From: HGM04593 sp045636125
GTDB taxonomy: Bacteria; Bacteroidota; Bacteroidia; Bacteroidales; Bacteroidaceae
DNA: 64,000 nucleotides
Assembly (NCBI GenBank): GCA_045636125.1
Contig: JAZTWX010000042.1
Span: 1 to 64,000 of the forward strand
Direction of reading: 5' to 3'
Numbering within the stretch: the first letter of the stretch is position 1; every line of letters starts with the position of its first letter. Positions 45,326 to 54,521 of this stretch are shown here, piece after piece. Under the pieces are notes generated by a model. It was given only the letters and a program-made list of their open reading frames with translations. It was not told where the DNA came from and did no database searches. The position numbers were made by a program, and so were the translations under genes.

Positions 45326-46204
45326 TTGTCTTATGAGCTCTTTTTGCCTGTTGTTCAGTTGCGGAACGGTTGCGTTGAGCGTTACAATGAGGTCGCCGCG
45401 CTCGCCGCTGCGCTTGTAGAGCGGGAAGCCCTTTCCCCTTAGGCGTAGTTTGCTGCCGGGTTGTGTGCCGGCTTTTATGTTCACGCGCACAGTGCCGTCG
45501 AGCGTCTCCACGGTTGTTTCGCCGCCAATGAGCAGAGTGAAAATGCTGGTGGTTACGGTAGTCAACAGGTCGTTTCCCGTGCGTGTGAAGGTGCTGTCGG
45601 GCTCAATGGAAAAGGTTATGTAAAGGTCGCCCCTGCTGCCGCCGGGCTGCGGTGCTCCGTGTCCTTTTAGGCGAATCTTTTGCCCGTCGGCAATGCCAGC
45701 GGGAACGGTTATTCTTATATTCTCGCCGTTAATGCTGAAGCTTCTTTTGTGTGTAACGGCTGCCTCGCGCAAGGGGATGGAGAGGGTTGCCTGCAGGTCG
45801 CTCCCGCGGGCTGTGCTGCGTGCTCTCCCGCCACCGAAAAGCTGCTCGAAAAAATCGCTGAACCCGGCGGCGTTCCCGCTGCTGTGAATGAAATTCTCCC
45901 ACTCGCCGCCGTAGCCTTGCGTGCTGTAACTCCTGTTGCGCGCCTCATATTCGCGCCGCTGTGCCTCAAACTCATCGGCGTGCCGCCAATTTTCGCCATA
46001 CTCGTCGTACTTCTTGCGCTTTTCGGGGTTACCGAGCACCTCGTTGGCCTCGTTTATTGCCTGGAATTTCTCTTGCGCGTGAGCATCGTCCTTGTTGATG
46101 TCGGGGTGGTACTTTTTTGCAAGCTTGCGGTAGGCCTTCCTTATGTCGGCGTCGCTTGCGTCGGGCGAAACGCCCAGCACCTTGTAGTAATCTATAAATG
46201 CCAT
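45308..46204 (-). CDS. cbpA: DnaJ-like co-chaperone CbpA
   Basis: A 298-residue J-domain protein. The J domain carries H33-P-D35, followed by a Gly/Phe-rich linker (about 75-125) and two C-terminal substrate-binding beta domains. The zinc-finger domain of DnaJ is absent, which points to CbpA. I start at 46204 (MAFIDYYKVLG); 44 upstream codons in frame have no similarity. The usual partner gene cbpM was not seen next to it. Confidence 0.93.
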   Translation of the reverse strand: MAFIDYYKVLGVSPDASDADIRKAYRKLAKKYHPDINKDDAHAQEKFQAINEANEVLGNPEKRKKYDEYGENWRHADEFEAQRREYEARNRSYSTQGYGGEWENFIHSSGNAAGFSDFFEQLFGGGRARSTARGSDLQATLSIPLREAAVTHKRSFSINGENIRITVPAGIADGQKIRLKGHGAPQPGGSRGDLYITFSIEPDSTFTRTGNDLLTTVTTSIFTLLIGGETTVETLDGTVRVNIKAGTQPGSKLRLRGKGFPLYKRSGERGDLIVTLNATVPQLNNRQKELIRQAASES

Positions 46205-46309
46205 AATATTGTTGTTTGAAGGAGTAACAAACGAACAGCGCGCTATGTTGAGGCTGTTACGGGGGTTATAAAAAATGTTATTTTCTCCCATTGAATGGAT
46301 ATTTTGCAT

Positions 46310-46317
46310 TATCTTCG
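46310..46317 (+). promoter_or_regulatory. -7 element before the lipoprotein gene at 46344
   Basis: TATCTTCG ends 26 bases before the ATG; a TTG lies 16 bases upstream of it, a short spacer. Confidence 0.45.
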
Positions 46318-46343
46318 CATTTGTAAATACATTCAAAAGGACT

Positions 46344-47255
46344 ATGAAAAAATATCTGTATATGTTTATGTTGCTGGCGGCAGTCTCTTTTGCAGCCTGC
46401 AGCGACGAAGAAGTCTCTTACAATGCCGACAAAGCCGAAAGTACATACACCCCCTCTACGGGCCGCAAGGTTGCGTCGTTGTACACCACGCGCACGCTCG
46501 ACGGCAGGGATTATTCGTGGAAACACAATTTTACATACGATGCAAAGGGACGTATAAAAGAGGTTAATTCGGTGATGAAAGAGCACGAAAAATACACCCC
46601 TATGGGCTCTTCTATGGAACTATACGAGGAGTGTGACATAACCTCCACTGCTCATTACTATTATTATGGCGAGAAAATAGGGGTAAAGTGCTCGGTAAAG
46701 TATTCTTATCCCAATTATTCGGTAAGGAACTTTTCGGTGAAAAACACCGACTCGGGTGTTCTCGATGCCGATGGCCGTATTTCGCATTATGTCGCAGCCT
46801 ACAACGGATTGTCGCTCGGCTTTGAGTGTCAGTACAGTGGCAATAGGCTCACGGAAGTGAATTACGATGGTGGCTATAAATGTGAATTGACACGCGATGC
46901 CGGTAACGATGTTGATGGTTATATTTACACGGGGGATGAGGCTGTTACCAATAATGGTCACATATACGAAAACGAAGTTGGCCTCGAAAATCGTACAAAC
47001 TTCGACTTTTCGGCTTATTTCGGCTATTGGGGACACGAACGTTATATAGGTGCAATGAGTGCCTGGACACGCGCTTCGTACCAGCTTGCGGCTTTTGGCT
47101 TCTTTGGAGAATGCAACAAGAACCTTCCCTTGTGGAAAAAGAGCGATGTCTCGGAGGCCGACAAGGGAAAAAGCCCTTGGCGTCTGCAGGGCGGTTACCC
47201 TGTTGAGTATACAAGCCCGTCGGGTGTTGTCACAAAAATTACATACGCCGACTGA
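46344..47255 (+). CDS. Lipoprotein with repeat-like beta structure, DUF4595-like
   Basis: A 303-residue lipoprotein (lipobox FAAC with Cys19, then SDEE). The body has patterns such as F-T-Y-D-A-K-G-R-I-K-E-V and Y-S-G-N-R-L-T-E-V, reminiscent of the YD/RHS-like strands in Bacteroidales DUF4595 lipoproteins. Function is unknown. The acidic residues just after Cys are consistent with possible surface export signals in Bacteroidota, an inference. It is monocistronic. Confidence 0.72.
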   Translation: MKKYLYMFMLLAAVSFAACSDEEVSYNADKAESTYTPSTGRKVASLYTTRTLDGRDYSWKHNFTYDAKGRIKEVNSVMKEHEKYTPMGSSMELYEECDITSTAHYYYYGEKIGVKCSVKYSYPNYSVRNFSVKNTDSGVLDADGRISHYVAAYNGLSLGFECQYSGNRLTEVNYDGGYKCELTRDAGNDVDGYIYTGDEAVTNNGHIYENEVGLENRTNFDFSAYFGYWGHERYIGAMSAWTRASYQLAAFGFFGECNKNLPLWKKSDVSEADKGKSPWRLQGGYPVEYTSPSGVVTKITYAD

Positions 47256-47292
47256 AACCTCGCTGCTGCGCAGTAAAAAAGGACGTTATTTG

Positions 47293-47323
47293 TTGTCGCG
47301 GTGCTGCAAAAATGTTAATTTTG
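47293..47323 (+). promoter_or_regulatory. Promoter for the SPOR lipoprotein operon
   Basis: TTG at 47293-47295 and TAATTTTG at 47316-47323 with a 20-base spacer. The start codon follows 46 bases later. Confidence 0.55.
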
Positions 47324-47369
47324 CAGCCGTTTAGGAAAAGAAAATGTTAAATTAAAAAACAATAAGAAA

Positions 47370-47867
47370 ATGAAAAAATTATTTGTATTCTCTCTTGCAG
47401 TGTGTTCGTTGTTTGCATTTGCATCGTGCAAAAGCTCAAAATCGGAGTATAAGAAACTCTACGATACTGCTCAGGAGCGTGAAACAGCCGAGGGACAGGG
47501 CCAGGCAAGCGAGCCCATTGAGATTGCTCCCGTAACATCTACCACCACAGCTTCGGCTACCAATGTCGATTCTTCTTACCGCACCGAAAAGGTTGTTCTT
47601 GCATCGGGTGCCGAGGGTTCTTTGAAGGACTTCAGCGTAGTATGTGGAAGCTTCTCTAAACAGGAAGGTGCCGAGACTGTGAAGGCTACTCTTGTTGCAA
47701 AAGGCTACAACGCAATTATCGTTCAGAACCCCGAAACAAAGATGTATCGCGTTGTTTGCGGCTCATTCGACGACAAACAGCAGGCTGCAGAGTTCCGTGC
47801 TCAGTTCAAGGCTGCCAACCGCGACAATGCCGATTTCCAGAAGGCTTGGTTGCTCTATAACAAGTAA
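47370..47867 (+). CDS. SPOR-domain lipoprotein
   Basis: A 165-residue lipoprotein with lipobox FASC-K near residue 20, a low-complexity Ser/Thr linker, and a C-terminal SPOR domain (about 85-160: FSVVCGSFSKQEGAE, then YRVVCGSF). SPOR domains bind peptidoglycan stripped of stem peptides at division sites, so it likely acts in the periplasm in cell-wall remodelling. The mutarotase-like gene starts 4 bases after the stop. Confidence 0.92.
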   Translation: MKKLFVFSLAVCSLFAFASCKSSKSEYKKLYDTAQERETAEGQGQASEPIEIAPVTSTTTASATNVDSSYRTEKVVLASGAEGSLKDFSVVCGSFSKQEGAETVKATLVAKGYNAIIVQNPETKMYRVVCGSFDDKQQAAEFRAQFKAANRDNADFQKAWLLYNK

Positions 47868-47871
47868 TTGA

Positions 47872-48255
47872 ATGGAAGAGAAAGGCTACAAGGCAAAATC
47901 GCACGGCTGCGAGGTTAAACGCTACTGCCGCACGCTCGACCTGAAAGACTCTCCCGAGCTTATTGCCGAATATCGTCGCCGCCACAGCCAGGGTTGTGTG
48001 TGGAACGAAATTCTCGATGGAATACGCCAGGTGGGTATTCTCGAAATGGAGATATACAACTTGGGGACAAAGCTCTTTATGATAGTTGAAACCCCGGTCG
48101 ACTTTAACTGGGACGAGGCAATGGCCCGCCTGGCCACTTTGCCCAGGCAGCAGGAGTGGGAGGATTATATGTCGTGCTTCCAGCAGGCAGCTTCGGGCTC
48201 GTCTTCTTGCGAGAAATGGACGCTTATGGAGCGCATCTTCCACCTTTATGAGTAA
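47872..48255 (+). CDS. L-rhamnose mutarotase-like protein
   Basis: A 127-residue alpha/beta ferredoxin-like protein of the RhaM (DUF718) family. Tyr34 and His38 have the i, i+4 spacing of the Tyr18/His22 catalytic pair of E. coli RhaM; L-D-L-K-x-S-P-E-L-I-x-E-Y and V-W-N-E-I-L-D-G-I-R are family motifs. Members interconvert anomers of L-rhamnose or similar 6-deoxysugars such as L-fucose. It has about 20 extra residues compared with E. coli. It shares a transcript with the SPOR gene; no catabolic genes adjoin. Confidence 0.88.
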   Translation: MEEKGYKAKSHGCEVKRYCRTLDLKDSPELIAEYRRRHSQGCVWNEILDGIRQVGILEMEIYNLGTKLFMIVETPVDFNWDEAMARLATLPRQQEWEDYMSCFQQAASGSSSCEKWTLMERIFHLYE

Positions 48256-48265
48256 ACAAGATTAA

Positions 48266-48291
48266 AAAATTGCGGCTTTGGTCGCAATTTT
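48266..48291 (+). terminator. Terminator after the mutarotase-like gene
   Basis: AAAATTGCG pairs with CGCAATTTT around an 8-base loop, followed by TTGTTAAT. Confidence 0.7.
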
Positions 48292-48324
48292 TGTTAATAT
48301 CGGCTTTTTTCTTTCGCACGGCGG

Positions 48325-48353
48325 TTGCTTTACCGCTATTTTGGTTACCTTTG
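48325..48353 (+). promoter_or_regulatory. Promoter for ruvX, predicting a leaderless mRNA
   Basis: TTG at 48325-48327 and TACCTTTG at 48346-48353 with an 18-base spacer. The -7 element ends only five bases before the ruvX ATG at 48359, so transcription should begin at or just before the start codon. Confidence 0.6.
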
Positions 48354-48358
48354 CACAT

Positions 48359-48781
48359 ATGGCACGAATATTAGCGATAGACTACGGAAAAAAACGCACG
48401 GGCATTGCTGTTACCGACGAGTTGCAGATAATTGCCAACGGCCTCACCACTGTGGCCACCACGGAGCTCGAAAAATTCATTCTCGACTACGTGGCCCGCG
48501 AACCGGTGGAGAGGATAATAGTGGGCTTGCCCAAGCAGATGAACAACCAGCCGTCGGAGAATATGGGGCGCATTACTCCCTTTGTAAACCGCTTGCGCAA
48601 GCTGCTACCGGAAATTCCTGTGGAATATTACGACGAGCGTTTCACGTCGGTGCTTGCCCACCAGGCTATCCTGGCGTCGGGCATAGGAAAAATGGCGCGC
48701 CGCGACAAGGCGCTTGTCGACGAAATAAGTGCCACAATAATTCTGCAATCCTATATGGAAAGCCGCAGAATGCGTAATTAA
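48359..48781 (+). CDS. ruvX: Pre-16S rRNA nuclease / Holliday junction resolvase-like RuvX
   Basis: A 140-residue RNase H-fold protein (YqgF). Motifs are the first catalytic Asp in LAIDYGKKRTGIA, GLPKQMN, then the YDERFTS and D-E-I-S-A-T-I-I-L-Q end. It matures the 5' end of 16S rRNA in E. coli; resolvase activity is proposed. The start at 48359 agrees with the promoter; the upstream in-frame extension does not. def follows after 21 bases. Confidence 0.95.
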   Translation: MARILAIDYGKKRTGIAVTDELQIIANGLTTVATTELEKFILDYVAREPVERIIVGLPKQMNNQPSENMGRITPFVNRLRKLLPEIPVEYYDERFTSVLAHQAILASGIGKMARRDKALVDEISATIILQSYMESRRMRN

Positions 48782-48802
48782 GAACAAATAACAGAATAAG
48801 AT

Positions 48803-49360
48803 ATGATACTCCCAATTTACCTTTACGGGCAGACGGTACTCCGCAAAGAGGCCGAGGATATTACCCCCGATTACCCCGAGCTCGCAACGCTCATTGAGAA
48901 TATGTTCGAAACAATGCACAGCGCCGAGGGTATCGGTCTTGCTGCTCCCCAGATAGGCCTTGCCATCCGCCTGGTGGTGGTCGACCTCGATGTCTTGAGC
49001 GAGGATTTTCCCGAATTCAAGGATTTTCGCAAGGTGTATATCAATGCCCACATTCTTGAGACATCGGAGGATACCGACTCGATGGAGGAGGGCTGCTTGA
49101 GCCTCCCCGGCATACACGAGAAGGTTACACGCCCTTCACGCATACACGTAAAGTATATGGACGAGAACTTTGTGGAGCACGACGAGTGGGTCGAGGGTTA
49201 CCTCGCACGCGTGATGCAGCACGAATTTGACCACCTCGAGGGCAAAGTGTTTGTCGACCGCCTTTCTCCCCTGCGCCGTCAGATGAACAAGAACCGCCTT
49301 ATGAACCTCCTCAAAGGCAAGGCTCATTGCACCTACAAGACCAAGCGCGTGCTTAAATGA
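48803..49360 (+). CDS. def: Peptide deformylase
   Basis: The 185-residue metalloenzyme removes the formyl group from new proteins. All three motifs are present: GIGLAAPQIG (43-52), EGCLSLPG with Cys98, and His140-E-F-D-His144. The TPR gene starts inside its last codon (ATGA, 4-base overlap), so the two are translationally coupled. Confidence 0.97.
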   Translation: MILPIYLYGQTVLRKEAEDITPDYPELATLIENMFETMHSAEGIGLAAPQIGLAIRLVVVDLDVLSEDFPEFKDFRKVYINAHILETSEDTDSMEEGCLSLPGIHEKVTRPSRIHVKYMDENFVEHDEWVEGYLARVMQHEFDHLEGKVFVDRLSPLRRQMNKNRLMNLLKGKAHCTYKTKRVLK

Positions 49361-51360
49361 TACTGCGCAGGGCACTCTTCCTCGTCGTTATTGCCGCGCT
49401 TGCGTGTCTGCTCCCCGCAGGGGCGCAGCTCAACACCGAGCGGGTGATGATAATAGGGCGCAATGCGCTCTATTTCGAGGATTATGTGCTCTCAATACAA
49501 TACTTCAACAAGGTTATCGAGGCAAAGCCCTATCTGCACGAGCCCTATTTCTTCCGTGGCCTTGCGAAATTCTATCTCGATGACTACAAGGGTGCCGACG
49601 AGGATCTTACAAAAGCCATTGAAAAGAACCCTTACGTATCGCGCAGCTATCAGTTGCGCGGTATGTGCCGTGCAAAAAGCGACAGCCTGCCACTTGCCGT
49701 GGCCGATTTTCGCCGCGCAATAAAGTACGACCCGCAGAACCCTGTGCTGTGGCAGAATCTTGCAGCGACAATGATACAGGGGCAGGAGTGGGGTGGTGCC
49801 GCCTCGGTGGTCGATTCGCTTTTGCTCTTTTCGCCCCGCTACCTCACAGCCTATCTCATGCGCACCCACATTGCCGTGAAGCAGGGCGACACTCTCACTG
49901 CCTTGCGTATGGCCGATGAGGCTCTCTCTGTGGACGCCTTTTCGGCCGATGCCCATGAAATGCGGGCAGCCGTTAATGCGCAATATGCCCGTTACGAGGC
50001 AGCCGAGCGGGGGTACAATCGCGCGATAGAACTTTTCCCGTCGCGTGCGGGCAATTATGTGAACCGTGCCCTTGTGCGCTATCACCTGAACGACCTGCGC
50101 GGGGCAATGAACGATTACGACAAGGCTCTCCATATTGAGCCCGGCAATTTCGTGGGGCACTACAACCGTGGTCTTTTGCGTATGCAATTAGGCGACGATA
50201 ATAAAGCCATTGAGGATTTCGATTTTGTGCTGGGCGTGGACCCCGACAACACGATGGCGCGCTTCAACCGCGCTCTTCTGCTCGAGGAGACGGGTGATGT
50301 TGACGGCGCAATAACCGATTACAGCCGCGTCCTTGCCGATTATCCCAATTTTGAATACGGTTACAGCCGCCGTGCGGCAGCGTTTCGCAAGGTCGGCAAG
50401 GTTGCAGCCGCCGAAAAAGACGAAGCGTGGCTGCTTGAGCGTGCAGCCCGTTCCGTTACAGCCTCGCAGGGTGGTGAAGAACCCTCCGAGGACAAAACCC
50501 GCAAACGCTCGGACCGCAACGTGAACAATTACAACCGAATGATTGCAGCCGATGACATTGACCGCGACTACATAAGCGAGTATCGCGGCAAGGTGCAGGA
50601 CCGCAGCACCCCCGTGGAGCCCGAGCCAATGTTCGTGCTCACATACTACGAAGATGCCCGCGAGCTGCGCAACGGTGCTTTCTTTGCACCTCTCCTGCAA
50701 TTGTCGGCCGAAAAAGCCTTCCCTGCCAAGCTGCTGATAACCAACCGCGAACGTGCTCTTGCTGCTCACGAGGTGAGCCGCCATTTTACAAGCATAAACA
50801 ACCTCTCGCGCAATATTGCCGACAACCCTGCAGATTATTCAAACCGCCTTGCAAGAGCAATAGACTACTATCTTGTGCAGGACTTTTCATCGTCTATAGA
50901 AGACCTCGACGCTGCCGAGCAGGCGGGGCACACTCATTGGAGCCTTTACCTCACACGCGCCGTGGTGCGCTATAAAATGCTCGAAAGTGAGCACCTTGCG
51001 CAAATAAACGCCGCCACGCAGTTGCGTCCCAAACGCGACACGGGGCTGCCCAATCTCGACTACCGCCGCGTGAAAAGCGACCTCGACAAGCTCATTGAGC
51101 TTGCTCCCACTTTTTCTCACGCCTATTTTAACCGCGGGAACGTGTATGTGAAGTTGAGCGACTTCAAGTCGGCCGTGGTCGATTATACCGCCGCCATTGA
51201 GCTCGACGACAAATTTGCCGAAGCCTACTACAACCGCGGCCTTGCGCGCATATATCTGGGCGACAAGGAGCAGGGCTTTGCCGATTTGAGCAAGGCCGGA
51301 GAGCTTGGAATATATTCGGCCTACAATGTCATAAAAACCCACAACGGGCAGGCCGAATAG
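49357..51360 (+). CDS. Exported tetratricopeptide repeat protein
   Basis: A 667-residue protein with a signal peptide ending near AGA/QLN (residue 23). At least eight TPR-like units are visible, for example Y-F-R-G-L-A-K-F-Y-L-D-D, A-L-V-R-Y-H-L-N-D-L and Y-N-R-G-L-A-R-I-Y-L-G-D. A basic, charged stretch near 370-390 divides the repeats. Such proteins scaffold protein-protein contacts in the periplasm or outer membrane. It is coupled to def, and the ruvX-def-TPR unit ends here. Confidence 0.88.
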   Translation: MILRRALFLVVIAALACLLPAGAQLNTERVMIIGRNALYFEDYVLSIQYFNKVIEAKPYLHEPYFFRGLAKFYLDDYKGADEDLTKAIEKNPYVSRSYQLRGMCRAKSDSLPLAVADFRRAIKYDPQNPVLWQNLAATMIQGQEWGGAASVVDSLLLFSPRYLTAYLMRTHIAVKQGDTLTALRMADEALSVDAFSADAHEMRAAVNAQYARYEAAERGYNRAIELFPSRAGNYVNRALVRYHLNDLRGAMNDYDKALHIEPGNFVGHYNRGLLRMQLGDDNKAIEDFDFVLGVDPDNTMARFNRALLLEETGDVDGAITDYSRVLADYPNFEYGYSRRAAAFRKVGKVAAAEKDEAWLLERAARSVTASQGGEEPSEDKTRKRSDRNVNNYNRMIAADDIDRDYISEYRGKVQDRSTPVEPEPMFVLTYYEDARELRNGAFFAPLLQLSAEKAFPAKLLITNRERALAAHEVSRHFTSINNLSRNIADNPADYSNRLARAIDYYLVQDFSSSIEDLDAAEQAGHTHWSLYLTRAVVRYKMLESEHLAQINAATQLRPKRDTGLPNLDYRRVKSDLDKLIELAPTFSHAYFNRGNVYVKLSDFKSAVVDYTAAIELDDKFAEAYYNRGLARIYLGDKEQGFADLSKAGELGIYSAYNVIKTHNGQAE

Positions 51361-51481
51361 TTTATAGAGCCTTAAATGGTTTGTTTTTGTGAAATTACAT
51401 CAAAAAATATTTGCGGGCATTGCGGGTTATCCATTTTTCTTATATTTTTGTGGCAACAAGAATAAAATAAAAAAACAGTAT

Positions 51482-53446
51482 ATGATAAAACTTATTTTCC
51501 CTAACGGAGATGCACAGGAGTTTCAGCCCGAGGGTAAGTCTCTTATTGAGCTTATCTCTTCGATTGACCCCAAACTCCTCAACAGCGTGGTTGCCGCAAA
51601 AGTGGGCGGCAAGGTAATAGACCTGCGCGATGTAATCTCCACCGATTGCGATGTTGAACTCATTGGTATAGAGAGCAAGGAGGCGTTGCACGTTCTCCGT
51701 CACACAGCCACACACATTATGGCCGAGGCTGTAATGCACCTCTTCCCCGATGCAAAACTCACCATAGGCCCTGCAACCGACAGCGGCTTCTTCTACGATT
51801 TCGACTGCCCTCCCTTCTCAAAGGAAAACCTTGCCGAAATTGAAAAGGAGATGAAGAAAATCATAAAATCGAACCCACGCATCGAACGTAAGACAGTTAC
51901 CCGTGCCGAGGCTATCGAAATTATGAAGGCAAAGAACGAGCCCTATAAACTCGAGCTCATCGATGCCATCCCCGAAGGCGAGAATATTACTATCTACTCG
52001 CAGGACGACTTTGTAGACCTCTGTATGGGTCCCCATTTGCTCAACACAAAGCTCATCAAAGGCTTCAAGTTGCTCTCTACCTCAACCGCATACTGGCGTG
52101 CCGACAAGAACAATGCTTCTCTCGCCCGCATATACGGTACAGCGTTCTTCTCAAAAGAGGATCTCGAGGCGCATCTTGCCCATCTGGAGCACATCAAGAA
52201 TATCGACCACAACAAGATTGGTCGTGAAATGGAACTTTTCACCACGGTCGATGTTATCGGTCAGGGCTTGCCTCTTCTTATGCCCAAAGGCGCAAAAATT
52301 GTGCAGACACTGCAGCGCTGGATAGAGGATCTCGAGGATAACGAATGGGGTTATATACGTACAAAAACCCCTCTTATGGCAAAAAGCGACCTTTACAAGA
52401 TTTCGGGCCACTGGGATCACTACAAAGATGGTATGTTCGTTCTTGGCAATGAGGAGACCGACAAGGAGGTCTTTGCTTTGCGCCCTATGACCTGTCCCTT
52501 CCAATACTACGTATACAAGGCTACACAGCACTCTTACCGCGACCTTCCCTTGCGTTACAGCGAGACATCGACTCTGTTCCGTAACGAGGATTCGGGTGAG
52601 ATGCACGGCCTCACACGTGTGCGCCAGTTCACAATCAGTGAGGGACACCTCATTGTGCGCCCCGACCAGATGGTTGAGGAGTTCAAGAAATGTCTTGCTC
52701 TTGCAAAGCACGTAATGGTTACACTCGGCCTGCAGGACGATGTTACATACGTTCTTGCAAAGTGGAACCCCGAAAACCGTGCAAAATACATTGGCGACGC
52801 CGAGGTGTGGGAGGAGACACAGCAGCACATACGCGAAATGCTCACCGAACTCGAAATTCCTTTTGTCGAAGAGGTTGGCGGTGCAGCTTTCTATGGCCCC
52901 AAAGTGGATATCAACGCCAAGAACGTATACGGCAAAGAGGATACAATGATTACAGTTCAGTGGGACCCCTTGCTTGCAGCGCAGTTCGATATGTTCTACA
53001 TCGACCAGAACGGCGAAAAGGTGCGCCCCTACATTATCCACCGTACAAGTATGGGCTGCTACGAGCGCACACTCGCCTGGCTCATTGAGAAATACGAGGG
53101 TAAGTTCCCCACCTGGCTCTGCCCCGAGCAGGTTCGCGTGCTCCCTATTTCGGAAAAGTATGGCGACTACGCCCACAAAGTGGCCTACGAACTCAAAAAG
53201 AACGGCATTCTGTGCTCGGTCGACAACCGTTCCGAAAAGATAGGTTACAAGATTCGCGATGCACGCAGCAACCGCATCCCCTATATGCTTGTCCTTGGCC
53301 AGCAGGAGGAGGAGAACGGCACAGTGGCAGTGCGCAGCCGTTTCGCAGGTGACGAGGGCGTAAAACCCGTTGCAGAATTCATTGCTGCAATTTCCGAAGA
53401 GATTCGCACGAAGGCTATTCGCAAGGAAGAGGCTCCTGCAAATTGA
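51482..53446 (+). CDS. thrS: Threonyl-tRNA synthetase
   Basis: A 654-residue class II synthetase. The start at 51482 gives the N-terminal TGS domain (IKLIFPNGDAQEF). The editing domain follows with H-T-A-T-H and C-M-G-P-H motifs; the catalytic core has the zinc Cys in R-P-M-T-C-P-F and motif 2 FRNEDSGEMHG; the anticodon-binding domain closes the protein. The usual complete length is present. It is followed by its own terminator before infC. Confidence 0.97.
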   Translation: MIKLIFPNGDAQEFQPEGKSLIELISSIDPKLLNSVVAAKVGGKVIDLRDVISTDCDVELIGIESKEALHVLRHTATHIMAEAVMHLFPDAKLTIGPATDSGFFYDFDCPPFSKENLAEIEKEMKKIIKSNPRIERKTVTRAEAIEIMKAKNEPYKLELIDAIPEGENITIYSQDDFVDLCMGPHLLNTKLIKGFKLLSTSTAYWRADKNNASLARIYGTAFFSKEDLEAHLAHLEHIKNIDHNKIGREMELFTTVDVIGQGLPLLMPKGAKIVQTLQRWIEDLEDNEWGYIRTKTPLMAKSDLYKISGHWDHYKDGMFVLGNEETDKEVFALRPMTCPFQYYVYKATQHSYRDLPLRYSETSTLFRNEDSGEMHGLTRVRQFTISEGHLIVRPDQMVEEFKKCLALAKHVMVTLGLQDDVTYVLAKWNPENRAKYIGDAEVWEETQQHIREMLTELEIPFVEEVGGAAFYGPKVDINAKNVYGKEDTMITVQWDPLLAAQFDMFYIDQNGEKVRPYIIHRTSMGCYERTLAWLIEKYEGKFPTWLCPEQVRVLPISEKYGDYAHKVAYELKKNGILCSVDNRSEKIGYKIRDARSNRIPYMLVLGQQEEENGTVAVRSRFAGDEGVKPVAEFIAAISEEIRTKAIRKEEAPAN

Positions 53447-53471
53447 TAAAACGGGAGTGGTTGACAATAGT

Positions 53472-53493
53472 AGGGTGGGCTTTTGCTCACCCT
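53472..53493 (+). terminator. Terminator between thrS and infC
   Basis: AGGGTG pairs with CACCCT plus inner GGC/GCT, followed by CATTTTTCT. It suggests thrS and infC are separate transcripts here. Confidence 0.6.
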
Positions 53494-53596
53494 CATTTTT
53501 CTCCGCTTTACTGCCCGTTTACCTGTTTGTGCTCCCTTTTTTCAAAAAAAATAGAAAAAAAGAGCAAAACCTCTTCTTTATGTGATAAATAAGTAG

Positions 53597-53604
53597 TAAA
53601 TTTG
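53597..53604 (+). promoter_or_regulatory. -7 element for infC-rpmI-rplT
   Basis: TAAATTTG matches the consensus, 62 bases before infC. The -33 half is weak. Confidence 0.5.
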
Positions 53605-53666
53605 CGACGATTTTTTTACGCATGGTGTAAAAAGCAATATTTTAAGCACTTTATCAAACAAAATTA

Positions 53667-54257
53667 ATGAAGAACGATAACCTTAAGAACCAATATCGTA
53701 TTAATGAACAAATTCGTGCAAACGAGGTGCGCATTGTGGGCGACGACGTTGAATCAATGGTACTTCCCTTGCACAAGGCATTGAACCTTGCCGAAGAAAA
53801 AGGGCTCGACCTTGTTGAAATATCACCCTCGGCCAACCCTCCCGTTTGTCGTTTGATAGAGTACTCAAAGTTCTTGTACCAGCTTAAAAAACGCCAGAAA
53901 GAGCAGAAGGCCAAGCAGGTGAAGATTGATGTGAAAGAGATTCGTTTCGGTCCTCAAACCGACGATCACGACTACAATTTCAAGCTCAAGCACGCAATCA
54001 GCTTCTTGCAGGACGGCGACAAAGTAAAGGCTTATGTCTTTTTCAAAGGTCGCTCAATCCTCTTCAAGGAGCAGGGAGAAATCCTCTTGTTGCGTTTCGC
54101 TAAAGACCTGGAAGATTACGGTAAGCTCGATATGATGCCCGTTCTCGAAGGTAAGCGAATGACAATTATGGTGTCGCCCAAAAAGGCAGCTCCCGCAAAG
54201 AAAGAGAAGCCCGCTCGTCCCGAGGCTCCCCGTACCAATGAAGAAAAAAGCGAGTAG
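53667..54257 (+). CDS. infC: Translation initiation factor IF-3
   Basis: A 196-residue protein with the N-domain (YRINEQIRANEVRIVGDD), lysine-rich linker (about 70-90: QLKKRQKEQKAKQ) and C-domain (KEIRFGPQTDDHDYNFK...). It keeps mRNA start selection accurate and prevents early subunit joining. A lysine/proline tail of about 25 residues extends beyond the E. coli end, as is common in Bacteroidota. It starts with ATG, not the rare AUU of enterobacteria, so AUU-based self-control is not expected. Confidence 0.97.
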   Translation: MKNDNLKNQYRINEQIRANEVRIVGDDVESMVLPLHKALNLAEEKGLDLVEISPSANPPVCRLIEYSKFLYQLKKRQKEQKAKQVKIDVKEIRFGPQTDDHDYNFKLKHAISFLQDGDKVKAYVFFKGRSILFKEQGEILLLRFAKDLEDYGKLDMMPVLEGKRMTIMVSPKKAAPAKKEKPARPEAPRTNEEKSE

Positions 54258-54306
54258 TGTTGTATAGTACGCTACCGATAAATATTAACTAATAATTTTT
54301 TATAAA

Positions 54307-54504
54307 ATGCCAAAAGTTAAAACTAACTCCGGTGCCAAAAAAAGATTCGCTCTTACCGGAACAGGTAAAATTAAAAGAAAACATGCTTTTCACAGTCACA
54401 TCCTGACTAAGAAAACAACAAAGCAGAAGAGAAACCTCGTACACGTTGCTATGGTAGACCCTGCTAATGTTAAGAGTGTTAAGGAATTGTTGTCATTGCG
54501 TTAA
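54307..54504 (+). CDS. rpmI: Ribosomal protein bL35
   Basis: A 65-residue basic protein with the standard P-K-V-K-T-N-S-G-A-K-K-R-F start and H-x-H-I-L-T-K-K core. Middle gene of infC-rpmI-rplT. Confidence 0.97.
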   Translation: MPKVKTNSGAKKRFALTGTGKIKRKHAFHSHILTKKTTKQKRNLVHVAMVDPANVKSVKELLSLR

Positions 54505-54521
54505 GTATTGTATTATTAACC

